This document shows, in pieces, positions 1-7,917 of a stretch of DNA of 44,921 bases. The translations under genes were made by a program, and so were the position numbers. Under the pieces are notes generated by a model. The model had not been told where the DNA came from and made no database searches. It saw only the letters and a program-made list of their open reading frames with translations. Source of the stretch: Motiliproteus sp963974645. GTDB lineage: Bacteria > Pseudomonadota > Gammaproteobacteria > Pseudomonadales > Balneatricaceae. Within the stretch, counting starts at the first letter, position 1, and every line of letters starts with the position of its first letter. The stretch covers positions 1-44,921 of the forward strand of contig CAXBEA010000020.1 in NCBI GenBank assembly GCA_963974645.1. Direction: 5' to 3'.

Positions 1-54
1 CTCCCGACATCCTGCTCCCAAAGCAGGCGCGCTACCGGACTGCGCTATACCCCG
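1..54 (-). tRNA. tRNA-Pro (anticodon TGG), 3' part cut off by window edge
   Basis: Read on the minus strand, the 5' acceptor strand CGGGGTA begins at position 54, followed by a D-arm (TAGCGCAG...GGTAGCGC) and an anticodon stem CCTGC/GCAGG enclosing the loop TTTGGGA, which gives anticodon TGG. The variable region and the start of the T-arm follow. The rest of the T-arm, the 3' acceptor strand and any CCA lie beyond position 1, so about 20 nt are missing. Confidence 0.93.
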
Positions 55-96
55 ACACCCCTTGTTGCAACAGTTCGCTGCCTCAAGGTGGTGCGA

Positions 97-125
97 ATAT
101 TACAGTCGAGTATTTAACAGGTCAA
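97..125 (-). promoter_or_regulatory. Sigma70 promoter of the tRNA-Pro gene
   Basis: On the minus strand, TTGACC (-35, 120-125) and TAATAT (-10, 97-102) are separated by exactly 17 nt. Each box matches consensus at five of six bases. Transcription would start near 90, about 36 nt before the mature tRNA 5' end. Confidence 0.75.
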
Positions 126-297
126 CATCTTTTCTCTGCCTTTTTATAATCCTTATCAACTTCTACGCGCAGCTCTCAAGACCAGACAAAGAAAACCCGG
201 CTAATCGCTCCCCCCAGCTTTGCCTGCTTGGACAGACGTGCGAAAATCGCTGCCTAATTTCAGCCCCCTCCCCATTCAAGGCACGAAGGCACGTTTC

Positions 298-1155
298 ATG
301 AGCGCACAGATCATCGATGGCAAGCAGATCGCCTCAAACGTTAAACAACAGGTAAAGCAAGGCGTACAAGCCCGATTAAATCAAGGCAAAAGAGCCCCAG
401 GGCTCGCAGTGATACTGATTGGCGTCGATCCCGCCTCACAGGTTTACGTCAGCCACAAGCGCCGTGCCTGCGAAGAGGTAGGCATAAACTCCACCGCCTA
501 CGACCTCCCCGCATCGACCAGCCAAGCAGAACTACTGGAACTAATCGACAGGCTCAACGACTCTCCTGATATAGATGGCATACTGGTTCAACTACCACTG
601 CCCAAACACCTGGATTCTAACCCCATTCTGGAACGGATCAGACCCGACAAAGATGTTGATGGCTTCCACCCGTATAATCTGGGTCGCCTAGCTCAGCGAA
701 TGCCTCTCCTGCGCCCATGCACCCCCAAGGGGGTAATGACACTGCTGGAATCTACCGGCGTAGCTATTCGCGGACTCGATGCCTGCGTTGTAGGAGTCTC
801 TAACATTGTCGGCAGACCTATGGCGCTCGAACTATTACTTGCAGGCGTAACCGTGACTACCGCACACCGGTTTACCAAAAATCTCGATCAAAAAGTCGCG
901 CAGGCTGATATCGTTGTCGTGGGCGTCGGGAAACCAGGACTCGTCAAGGGTGAATGGATAAAACCCGGAGCCATTGTTATCGATATAGGGATTAATCGAC
1001 TAGAAAGCGGGAAACTGGTGGGGGATATAGAGTTCGATATAGCGGCAGAACGCGCAGCTTGGATCACTCCGGTGCCTGGTGGTGTTGGGCCAATGACGGT
1101 AGCCACATTGATGGAAAGCACGCTCTACGCCGCCAACGAGCTTCACCCAGACTAA
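298..1155 (+). CDS. folD: FolD bifunctional methylenetetrahydrofolate dehydrogenase/cyclohydrolase
   Basis: Interconverts 5,10-methylene-, 5,10-methenyl- and 10-formyl-tetrahydrofolate with NADP(H), in cytosolic one-carbon metabolism. The product is 285 aa, the usual family length. Visible motifs are the catalytic Tyr50/Lys54 (YVSHK), the QLPLP stretch near residue 98, the KDVDGFHP loop around 118-125, the nucleotide-binding GVSNIVGRP (166-174) and PGGVGPMT (260-267). The frame is open further upstream, but the ATG at 298 matches the conserved start MSAQIIDGKQIA and has GAAGG upstream. It is divergent from tRNA-Pro and convergent with cysS. A tRNA-folD-cysS-glnS grouping is also seen in pseudomonads. 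Confidence 0.97.
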   Translation: MSAQIIDGKQIASNVKQQVKQGVQARLNQGKRAPGLAVILIGVDPASQVYVSHKRRACEEVGINSTAYDLPASTSQAELLELIDRLNDSPDIDGILVQLPLPKHLDSNPILERIRPDKDVDGFHPYNLGRLAQRMPLLRPCTPKGVMTLLESTGVAIRGLDACVVGVSNIVGRPMALELLLAGVTVTTAHRFTKNLDQKVAQADIVVVGVGKPGLVKGEWIKPGAIVIDIGINRLESGKLVGDIEFDIAAERAAWITPVPGGVGPMTVATLMESTLYAANELHPD

Positions 1156-1172
1156 CCGCTGCAATACAGCCT

Positions 1173-1203
1173 GGTGCTCAGCAAAAACAAATCACTGAGC
1201 GCC
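1173..1203. terminator. Stem-loop between convergent folD and cysS
   Basis: GGTGCTCAG (1173-1181) pairs with CTGAGCGCC (1195-1203) as a 9-bp stem with one G-T pair and a 13-nt loop. An alternative stem GGTGCT/AGCACC (1173-1178/1205-1210) is also possible. No T-run follows on either strand, so it is not a canonical intrinsic terminator; its position between convergent genes is the main support. Confidence 0.3.
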
Positions 1204-1261
1204 AAGCACCTGACTAAAAACAGCGTCTATCAGCCAGCCTCCACTATTAGCACGCCTGTAC

Positions 1262-2653
1262 TCAGCTCTCACGGCGCCAAGTCGTTCCAGAACGGCCGTC
1301 ATCCAAAACGATCCCCTGTACCTTAAGCGCATCCCGAACCGCGTCCGCTCGGGCAAAATCACGAGATTTTTTTGCCTCTGTACGCTCAGCGATCAACCCT
1401 TCAATCTCAGTATTGGAAAGCCCTGTTTCTGCCTGACCACCCTGTAAATAGCGTTCCGGATCCTGCTGCAGCAGCCCTAAAACAGCCGCCAAACGCTTCA
1501 GCTGCGCCGCCATTCGAGCCGCCAGCGAAGTATCCTGATTCTTGAGTCGATTAATCTCACGAACCAACTCAAACAACACCGATACCGCACCGGCGCTATT
1601 AAAATCGTCATCCATCGCAGCTCGGAAGCGCGCATCGAAATCATTATCGAGCACGGCCTCATCAGCCTCGCCTATTCCCCGCAGCGCATGGTAGAAACGA
1701 TCCAGAGCGCCGCGCGCCTCTTTAAGGCTGGCCTCGGAGTAATCGATCTGGCTGCGGTAGTGCCCCATGATCAAGAAGTAGCGCACCACTTCTGGATCGT
1801 AGCTGTCCAGAATATCGCGGATAGTAAAGAAGTTACCCAGCGACTTGGACATCTTCTCCTTATTAACCCTAACCGCACCGGCATGCATCCAGGTATTGAC
1901 GAATTTAACGCCATTGGCAGCCTCACTCTGGGCGATCTCATTTTCATGGTGCGGGAACGGTAGATCTGGGCCGCCGCCATGAATATCAAAGGTATCGCCA
2001 AGACAGCACTTGGACATCGCAGAACACTCGATATGCCAGCCTGGACGACCCTCGCCCCATGGCGAGCTCCAGCTTACCTCACCGGGTTTAGCGGCTTTCC
2101 AGAGCACGAAATCAAACGGATTTTCTTTCTGCTGATTCACTTCGACCCGAGCACCCGCTTGCATATCCTCGAGATTACGATTGGTCAGTTTGCCATAGCC
2201 GGCAAACTTATCGACCCGATAGTAGACATCGCCATTCTCCGCTGCATAGGCATAATCCTTGGCGATCAGGGTCTGTACCATCGTGATGATATCTGCCATA
2301 TGTGCAGTTGCTCGCGGCTCCTCGGTCGGCGAGATAACACCCAACCTCGCCTCATCCTCATGCATCGCGGCAATAAAGCGCTCGGTCAACGCGTCACAGC
2401 TTTCGCTATTTTCACCGGCTCGCTTGATGATCTTGTCATCGACATCGGTGATATTGCGCACATACTTAACCTCGTAACCACTTGCACGCAGGTAACGCGT
2501 TATCACATCGAATGCCACCAACACTCGCGCATGCCCCAGGTGACAGTAGTCATAGACCGTCATACCGCAGACATACATACGAATCTTGCCCGGCACAATC
2601 GGGACAAAACGCTCTTTCTGGCCCGTCAGGGTGTTATAGATCTGTAAACTCAT
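1262..2653 (-). CDS. cysS: CysS cysteinyl-tRNA synthetase
   Basis: Charges tRNA-Cys with cysteine in the cytosol; a class Ia aminoacyl-tRNA synthetase, 463 aa from the chosen start. The HIGH motif is HLGH (38-41) and the KMSKS loop is at 267-271. Zinc ligands are visible as Cys29 and the later Cys and HHENE segment. A codon seven residues upstream extends the frame (MGRIDSS), but the family start is M-x-LQIYNTL, so the ATG at 2653 is preferred; AGGA lies 11 nt upstream. It follows glnS by 24 nt on the same strand and is probably cotranscribed with it. Nothing is odd in the catalytic regions. Confidence 0.96.
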   Translation of the reverse strand: MSLQIYNTLTGQKERFVPIVPGKIRMYVCGMTVYDYCHLGHARVLVAFDVITRYLRASGYEVKYVRNITDVDDKIIKRAGENSESCDALTERFIAAMHEDEARLGVISPTEEPRATAHMADIITMVQTLIAKDYAYAAENGDVYYRVDKFAGYGKLTNRNLEDMQAGARVEVNQQKENPFDFVLWKAAKPGEVSWSSPWGEGRPGWHIECSAMSKCCLGDTFDIHGGGPDLPFPHHENEIAQSEAANGVKFVNTWMHAGAVRVNKEKMSKSLGNFFTIRDILDSYDPEVVRYFLIMGHYRSQIDYSEASLKEARGALDRFYHALRGIGEADEAVLDNDFDARFRAAMDDDFNSAGAVSVLFELVREINRLKNQDTSLAARMAAQLKRLAAVLGLLQQDPERYLQGGQAETGLSNTEIEGLIAERTEAKKSRDFARADAVRDALKVQGIVLDDGRSGTTWRRES

Positions 2654-2677
2654 ACTGCTGTCTATCCTGCCCATTAT

Positions 2678-4585
2678 TTAGTTAGCGGAACCACCCGCCC
2701 AGGTATCACGCAAACCGATGATCATGTTAAACACTGGATTTTCCTCACTGTGATCGTAGCGATCAGCCACATAATAACCTTCGCGCTCAAACTGGAACCC
2801 CGCCTCAGGTTGCGCCTTTGCCAGCCCAGGCTCTATCCAGCAGTGCGTTAGCTCAGAGAAAGACTGCGAATTAACGTGCTGGATAAAGTCATCTTCGCCC
2901 TTATCCGGCGCAGGATGATTAAACAGCCGGTCGTAAACCCGGACCGTCGCCTGCCTGCCCTCAGTCGCCGAGACCCAGTGAATCACACCGCGCGGCTTGA
3001 TCCCCTCGGGCGGATTCTTGCCGACCGTGCCTAGCACCAGACTGGCTCGAATCTCGATAATTTCACCTGCCTGATCCTTGATCACCTTATCGGCCTTGAT
3101 CACGTAGGCGCTGCGCAGACGGACATAATCTTCAATAACTAGCTTTTTAAATTTCTTCCGTGAAAGGTTTTTATCCTCACTGAAGTCATCCCGGTCGATA
3201 TAGAGCTCGGCAGTAAATGGTAAAAAGCGCTTAGCCATTTTCTTTTGATGATGAGCAGCAGCTACTATTGTTTGTTTCTTAATTCCACCCACGCTCCCAA
3301 CTGACATGAGATGCCTATTGTATTCGTAGGGCTTATCCCCAATCCCAGGGACTTCTAATAACTGCTCTACAGACTCAAAAAGTCCATTTTGCTCACGATA
3401 ACGAATGAATTTCTGTGCCTTTTGAGGGCCTATTTGCTTTAATTTTTCCTCAAGATCTTTTGCCGTAGCCTTATTAATATCCAAGCATTCTGATCGTAGA
3501 TTTTCCTCGTAGTTAGATATAACTACCTTTACAGGATTCATGACACACATCGCTCGCGGCGCGTTCTTATTGAGATCGTCACGAACGGCCGATTCAAACT
3601 GCGCCACATCGACCACACCGCCAGCCTTGGCCACCGGCAGCGCATTACAGAAACTGCGGATCGCGCGGGCACTGAAACCGCGACGACGCAGCCCCGAAAT
3701 CGTCGGCATCCGCGGATCGTCCCACCCCGAGACCACCTTGTCGTCAACCAGTTGTTTCAGTTTGCGCTTACTGGTCAGGGTATAACTCAGGTTTAGCCGA
3801 CCAAATTCGTGCTGCGCCGGCTTAGCCGGAACCGGCAGGTTATCCAGAAACCACTCGTACAATGGTTTATGGTCGGCAAATTCCATGGTACAGATAGAGT
3901 GGGTAACACCCTCGATCGCATCTTCCTGGCCGTGGGCAAAATCGTAGGTGGGATAGATATTCCACTTGTCGCCGGTCTGATGATGCCGCTGTTTGCGAAT
4001 TCGATAGAGCATAGGATCGCGCAGATTCATGTTCGGCGACGCCATATCGATCTTGGCCCTTAGCGCCCGAGAACCTTCGTCAAATTCACCGTTTTTCATC
4101 CGCTCCAACAGGTCTAGATTCTCTTCAGCGCTGCGTTCACGGTAGGGGCTAGGTTTACCCGGTGTCGTCGCCCAGCCACGGTACTCACTGGCCTGCTCTG
4201 CTGATAGATCGCAGACATAGGCCTTACCCGCTTGGATTAGGTGCTGTGCCCAGAGATAGAATTGATCAAAATAATCCGAGGCATAACGCACATCTCCGTT
4301 CCACTGGAATCCCAACCAGAGCACATCCGCTTTAATCGCATCGACAAATTCCTGCTCCTCCTTGGAGGGATTGGTATCGTCGAAACGCAAATTACAACTG
4401 CCACCAAATTGCTCAGCCAGGCCAAAGTTAACGCAGATAGCTTTGGCATGGCCGATATGCAAATAGCCATTAGGCTCTGGGGGAAAGCGAGTAACGACCT
4501 TGCGGGTTTTTCCGCTTTTTAGATCTTCATCGATGATCTGGGCGATGAAGTTGGACACCTGGGATGGAGATTCTTGAGAACTCAT
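2678..4585 (-). CDS. glnS: GlnS glutaminyl-tRNA synthetase with an inserted helix-hairpin-helix domain
   Basis: Charges tRNA-Gln with glutamine. The Rossmann catalytic core is normal: PEPNGYLHIGHAK (36-48) carries the HIGH motif, the KMSKS equivalent is TSKRK (271-275), and GWDDPRMPTISGLRRRG follows. The protein ends with the usual FQFEREGY and GLRDTWA segments. It is 635 aa, about 80 longer than E. coli GlnRS. The extra length lies at residues ~361-445, inside the proximal beta-barrel of the anticodon-binding domain, between VKVVISNY and KRFLPFTAELYIDRDDF. Residues ~368-430 read as a ComEA-type double helix-hairpin-helix: DINKAT, IGPQKAQKFIRYRE, FESVEQLLEVPGIGDK. The frame is intact throughout, so the protein is probably functional. 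First gene of a glnS-cysS operon. Confidence 0.95.
   Translation of the reverse strand: MSSQESPSQVSNFIAQIIDEDLKSGKTRKVVTRFPPEPNGYLHIGHAKAICVNFGLAEQFGGSCNLRFDDTNPSKEEQEFVDAIKADVLWLGFQWNGDVRYASDYFDQFYLWAQHLIQAGKAYVCDLSAEQASEYRGWATTPGKPSPYRERSAEENLDLLERMKNGEFDEGSRALRAKIDMASPNMNLRDPMLYRIRKQRHHQTGDKWNIYPTYDFAHGQEDAIEGVTHSICTMEFADHKPLYEWFLDNLPVPAKPAQHEFGRLNLSYTLTSKRKLKQLVDDKVVSGWDDPRMPTISGLRRRGFSARAIRSFCNALPVAKAGGVVDVAQFESAVRDDLNKNAPRAMCVMNPVKVVISNYEENLRSECLDINKATAKDLEEKLKQIGPQKAQKFIRYREQNGLFESVEQLLEVPGIGDKPYEYNRHLMSVGSVGGIKKQTIVAAAHHQKKMAKRFLPFTAELYIDRDDFSEDKNLSRKKFKKLVIEDYVRLRSAYVIKADKVIKDQAGEIIEIRASLVLGTVGKNPPEGIKPRGVIHWVSATEGRQATVRVYDRLFNHPAPDKGEDDFIQHVNSQSFSELTHCWIEPGLAKAQPEAGFQFEREGYYVADRYDHSEENPVFNMIIGLRDTWAGGSAN
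3253..3505 (-). other. ComEA-like HhH insertion within glnS, AT-rich
   Basis: Codons ~361-445 of glnS have no counterpart in standard bacterial GlnRS. The encoded segment follows the ComEA/HhH1 pattern: an INKAT-type first helix, an IGPQKA hairpin, a YRE-x-NG-x-F helix, SVEQLLEV, then the second hairpin PGIGDK. Hand count gives about 39% GC for 3241-3540, with about 32% at 3121-3180, while flanking 60-nt blocks are 53-55%. HhH modules usually bind nucleic-acid backbone without sequence specificity. That this one touches tRNA is inference. Confidence 0.8.
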
Positions 4586-4651
4586 AACGCCTTCTAACTC
4601 ATCACACTAACTGAAAAGGCCGGCAACGCTGCAAGCCAAACAAAATCCAAA

Positions 4652-4657
4652 ATTATA
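4652..4657 (-). promoter_or_regulatory. Probable -10 box of the glnS-cysS promoter
   Basis: A perfect TATAAT on the minus strand, about 67 nt upstream of the glnS ATG. No good -35 is present at 16-18 nt. Instead, a 6-bp inverted repeat TCCCTT/AAGGGA lies immediately upstream, where an activator or repressor could bind. Confidence 0.45.
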
Positions 4658-4871
4658 CCCTCCCTTAAAGCAACAAGGGAGCCGAACTTCTCTATTCGTC
4701 GACAATTTACGATCATCTCCAACTGCTACGGCCTGACATCCGCACTTTGACTGGATTTTTAATCGAGCCGGGCGTTCGTCCAAGGCACATATCCTTTAGC
4801 ACCGATTTGACAGCAGCCCGCCTCTAGCTTCAAATAGCTGCCTATCTTAAACCTGCAACCGGACGACTCCT

Positions 4872-5495
4872 GTGAAAAAACTGCTTTGTTGTTTACTACT
4901 CTGTATCAGTACGCCACTTTTGGCCGAAACCAACGCCTCCCAAACAAGCACCCCTCAAACAAGCCCTTCTCAAACCAGCACCGACGAAGCAGCGAACACT
5001 CTTCCTACACAGGTCAAGCTAGAAACCAACCTCGGCGATATCATTATTCAGCTCGACCCGATCAAGGCACCACTGAGTGCCGCCAACTTCGTCAGCTACA
5101 CTCAAAGCGGCTTCTACGACGGGACGATATTTCACCGCGTGATCAATGGCTTCATGATACAGGGTGGCGGATTCAGCACAGATATGTCGCGCAAAACAAC
5201 CCAGCCCCCCATTCATAACGAGTCAGATAATGGACTTAGTAACCGTAACGGCACTATTGCTATGGCTCGCACCAGCGCGCCCCACAGCGCTACGGCCCAA
5301 TTCTTTATTAACGTCAACAACAACACCAACCTAGATTACGCACCAGGTCGCTGGGGCTACGCGGTTTTCGGTCAGGTTATCGAAGGCATGGAACTGGTTA
5401 ACCAGATTAAACAGGTTTCAACCACGACAAAGAACAACTATCGCGACGTTCCGGTGGAACCTATTGTTATCCTGAAAGCCACAACCCTGCCTTAA
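4872..5495 (+). CDS. ppiA: Periplasmic peptidyl-prolyl cis-trans isomerase, cyclophilin type (PpiA-like)
   Basis: Catalyses proline isomerisation during folding of exported proteins. The 207-aa product begins with a signal peptide (MKKLLCCLLLCISTPLLA, cleavage after LLA), followed by a Gln/Thr/Ser-rich linker (about residues 20-45) of near-repeats of QTSTPQTS, then a compact bacterial cyclophilin domain. The active-site signatures GTIFHRVI, GFMIQGGG and AQFFINV are present. The start codon is GTG. It is followed by a second cyclophilin gene without a signal peptide, so the pair serves the periplasm and the cytoplasm. The linker and signal peptide support the periplasmic assignment. Confidence 0.92.
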   Translation: MKKLLCCLLLCISTPLLAETNASQTSTPQTSPSQTSTDEAANTLPTQVKLETNLGDIIIQLDPIKAPLSAANFVSYTQSGFYDGTIFHRVINGFMIQGGGFSTDMSRKTTQPPIHNESDNGLSNRNGTIAMARTSAPHSATAQFFINVNNNTNLDYAPGRWGYAVFGQVIEGMELVNQIKQVSTTTKNNYRDVPVEPIVILKATTLP

Positions 5496-5532
5496 ACCGA
5501 CTCAATAATGAGCCCCAGCAAGCGCTCAACCA

Positions 5533-5571
5533 CCGCTTCGATTCGCCATCCTCGAAGCGGCGACATATAAT
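5533..5571 (+). promoter_or_regulatory. Inverted repeat and -10 box ahead of ppiB
   Basis: CCGCTTCGA (5533-5541) and TCGAAGCGG (5552-5560) form a perfect 9-bp inverted repeat with a 10-nt loop. A consensus TATAAT follows at 5566-5571, 66 nt before the ppiB ATG. Any -35 would fall in the loop and is poor. It may be a 3' hairpin for ppiA RNA, an operator-covered ppiB promoter, or both. Confidence 0.4.
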
Positions 5572-5637
5572 CCGATCCAAGCCAGCCCGCCGGGCGGCTG
5601 TGATTCAGATAACTCGCCAAACCAGAAGGAATTAGCC

Positions 5638-6132
5638 ATGGTCACCCTACATACCAATTTTGGTGATATTAAGATCGAACTCGATACCGAAAAAGCCCCC
5701 AATACCTGCACCAACTTCAAAGAGTATGTCCGCAGCGGCTTTTACGATGGAACCATTTTCCACCGCGTCATCGATGGATTCATGATTCAAGGTGGCGGGT
5801 TCGAACCAGGCATGCAACAGAAAGAGACCAATGCGCCGATCGACAATGAAGCAGACAACGGACTCACCAATGTAATCGGCAGCCTAGCCATGGCCCGGAC
5901 CATGGATCCGCACAGTGCCTCATCGCAGTTTTTCATCAACATCAGTAACAACGCCTTCCTAGATCACCGTTCAAAAACCAGCGAGGGCTGGGGCTACGCC
6001 GTATTCGGAAAAGTCGTTGAAGGCATGGATGTAATTAATCAGATCAAAGCGACCAAAACCACCAGCCGCGCAGGTCACCAGGATGTACCCGCCGATGACG
6101 TGATCATCAACTCAGCTGAAATCGGCGAGTAA
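5638..6132 (+). CDS. ppiB: Cytoplasmic peptidyl-prolyl cis-trans isomerase B
   Basis: Cyclophilin-type proline isomerase of 164 aa, the standard PpiB length, with no signal peptide. The motifs GTIFHRVI, GFMIQGGGF, SQFFINIS and GWGYAVFGKV are intact, including the Phe/Arg catalytic pair. The ATG at 5638 is preceded by AAGGA at good spacing. lpxH starts 10 nt downstream, so the two genes are probably cotranscribed; a ppiB-lpxH pair is common in gammaproteobacteria. It is clearly a paralogue of the preceding ppiA over the whole catalytic domain. Confidence 0.96.
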   Translation: MVTLHTNFGDIKIELDTEKAPNTCTNFKEYVRSGFYDGTIFHRVIDGFMIQGGGFEPGMQQKETNAPIDNEADNGLTNVIGSLAMARTMDPHSASSQFFINISNNAFLDHRSKTSEGWGYAVFGKVVEGMDVINQIKATKTTSRAGHQDVPADDVIINSAEIGE

Positions 6133-6142
6133 CTTCTCCCCC

Positions 6143-6880
6143 GTGACCACGCTGTTTATCTCGGATCTACACCTGCAGAGCGAGCGCCCGCATATAACGC
6201 GGGCTTTTTTTGAATTTCTCGACCAGCACGCTTGCCAGGCCAACGCACTCTATATCCTGGGTGATTTTTTTAATCTCTGGCTGGGCGATGATGATCAAAC
6301 CCCGCTGAGCCTGGAGGTAGCCTCTCGACTCAAACAACTGAGCAACCAGGGAACCTCGGTCTACCTGATGCATGGCAACCGGGATTTTCTGATCGGCAAG
6401 AAGTACTGCCTTCAGGCAGGTGCAACCTTGATAAAGGATCCATCGACCATAGATCTGGAAGGCACCCCTGCTTTAATCATGCATGGCGATAGTCTCTGCC
6501 TAGATGACAGATCCTACCAACGCTACCGTCGGATCATCCGCAGTCCTGCAATTCGACTCCTCCAGCATGTCCTTCCGCTATCACTACGGCGGCGCATTGC
6601 CGGCAACATCAAAAACCAGAGCGGCAAGGCCAAAAGTCATAAATCAGTACAGATAATGGACGTAACTTCCGATGAGGTGGTCCGCCAGTTTCAGTCCCAC
6701 AAACTCAACCTGCTGATTCACGGACACACCCACCGACCCGAAATCCACCAACTAACACACAACGCCCAGAATTTGCAGAGAATTGTCCTCGGTGACTGGG
6801 ACCAGCTAGGCTGGTATTTAAAATGGGAAGCCGACGGCCAACACCAGCTGATCTCATTCCCAATATCACAACCCGTCTAA
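6143..6880 (+). CDS. lpxH: LpxH UDP-2,3-diacylglucosamine diphosphatase
   Basis: Hydrolyses UDP-2,3-diacylglucosamine to lipid X at the inner membrane, the fourth step of lipid A biosynthesis. The 245-aa product is a calcineurin-like metallophosphatase with all metal ligands in the E. coli positions: Asp8, His10, Asp41, Asn79 (HGNRDF), His114 (HGD), and His195/His197 (HGHTH). The GD-x-F-x motif reads GDFFN rather than the common GDLFE. The start codon is GTG, 10 nt after the ppiB stop. Confidence 0.96.
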   Translation: MTTLFISDLHLQSERPHITRAFFEFLDQHACQANALYILGDFFNLWLGDDDQTPLSLEVASRLKQLSNQGTSVYLMHGNRDFLIGKKYCLQAGATLIKDPSTIDLEGTPALIMHGDSLCLDDRSYQRYRRIIRSPAIRLLQHVLPLSLRRRIAGNIKNQSGKAKSHKSVQIMDVTSDEVVRQFQSHKLNLLIHGHTHRPEIHQLTHNAQNLQRIVLGDWDQLGWYLKWEADGQHQLISFPISQPV

Positions 6881-6999
6881 CAGTATTCTAGACATCTTCC
6901 AAGCATACTTTAAGCCCTTATAAAACTTAGCTATAACTCCTCCTAGCGGCGCCTATACTGTGATATAACTTAGTAAAGTATCCATTGATGGAGCGCATA

Positions 7000-7866
7000 A
7001 TGACCCCCAATGAACTTATCGACGGCATCGACCATCTCGTATCTCTGCCTGATGTGGTCATCCGGGTGAATGAGCTGATCGAATCTGAAAACGCCTCTAT
7101 CGACGATATCGGCTCCGTCATCAACCACGATCCTGCGCTATCCGCGCAACTTCTAAAGCTGGTCAACAGCGCCTTTTACGGCTTTCCTTCGCAGATAGAC
7201 TCGGTTTCCAAAGCAGTCAATTTGATCGGCACCACCCAACTTCGCTCACTGGTATTTGCATCCTCGGCCGCCGATGTATTCAGCAACATTTCTACCGATC
7301 TGATCGATATGGATAGCTTTTGGCACCGCAGCGTTTACTGCGGGCTGATCGCTAAAAAGCTAGCCAGCGCCACCCAAAGAAGCAAGGGTGAAGCACAGTT
7401 TTTAACCGGATTATTCCACGATATCGGCAGATTAATCCTGATGACTCAACTCCCCACCGAGTACGCCGAGCTGATGGAGGCATCCAAAGCACGAGATGCA
7501 AAGCTGGCAATACTTGAGCACGAATGGCTAGGATTCAGCGCCGCAGAGCTAGGTGCTGCGCTACTAGAGCACTGGCGCCTTCCCGCACGACTATGGACGC
7601 CGGTGAAATTTCAACACAACCCTGAAGCCAGTGACGAGTTTGTCAATGAGTGTCACCTGTTAAACCTAGCGATACAGATTACTAACTGCATGGAACCCGA
7701 GGTGAAAGGCGGCGAGACCGAGCAGAACCTCAACCAGCTTAATTTAATCGCCCTGGATGACTTCGCCTTGCAAGCAGAAGACCTGAACATTATTGCGCTA
7801 GACACCAATCTCGAAGCCATGGATGTATTGAGCATCATCAACCCCGGTGCGGTATCGATTTATTAA
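7000..7866 (+). CDS. HDOD domain protein
   Basis: A 288-aa single-domain HDOD protein. The family is a degenerate HD-type output module found in bacterial signalling; this protein has no receiver or GGDEF domain. Visible features are the opening LVSLPDVVIRVNELIE, the INHDPALSAQLLKLVNSAFYG core, IGTTQLRSLV, and an HD-like LFHDIGRL. The last ~60 residues (QNLNQLNLIALDDFALQ...) lie outside the core domain. Three possible starts cluster at 6985-7000. The ATG at 7000 is chosen because GGAG sits 6 nt upstream. The cellular role cannot be deduced from its neighbours. Confidence 0.88.
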   Translation: MTPNELIDGIDHLVSLPDVVIRVNELIESENASIDDIGSVINHDPALSAQLLKLVNSAFYGFPSQIDSVSKAVNLIGTTQLRSLVFASSAADVFSNISTDLIDMDSFWHRSVYCGLIAKKLASATQRSKGEAQFLTGLFHDIGRLILMTQLPTEYAELMEASKARDAKLAILEHEWLGFSAAELGAALLEHWRLPARLWTPVKFQHNPEASDEFVNECHLLNLAIQITNCMEPEVKGGETEQNLNQLNLIALDDFALQAEDLNIIALDTNLEAMDVLSIINPGAVSIY

Positions 7867-7917
7867 CCGGGCAGCAACCCAAACCATCCAGTGCCGTTGC
7901 GGGCTACTTAAATGCGG

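Noticed and set aside
1979..2647. 222-codon open frame opposite cysS
   Set aside because: It lies wholly antisense to a well-conserved synthetase gene, has no recognisable domain, and is best explained by codon bias in cysS.
3253..3505. Intein or mobile intron within glnS
   Set aside because: The segment lacks splice-block motifs, a starting Cys/Ser and a terminal His-Asn, and at about 85 residues is too short. The HhH pattern explains it better.
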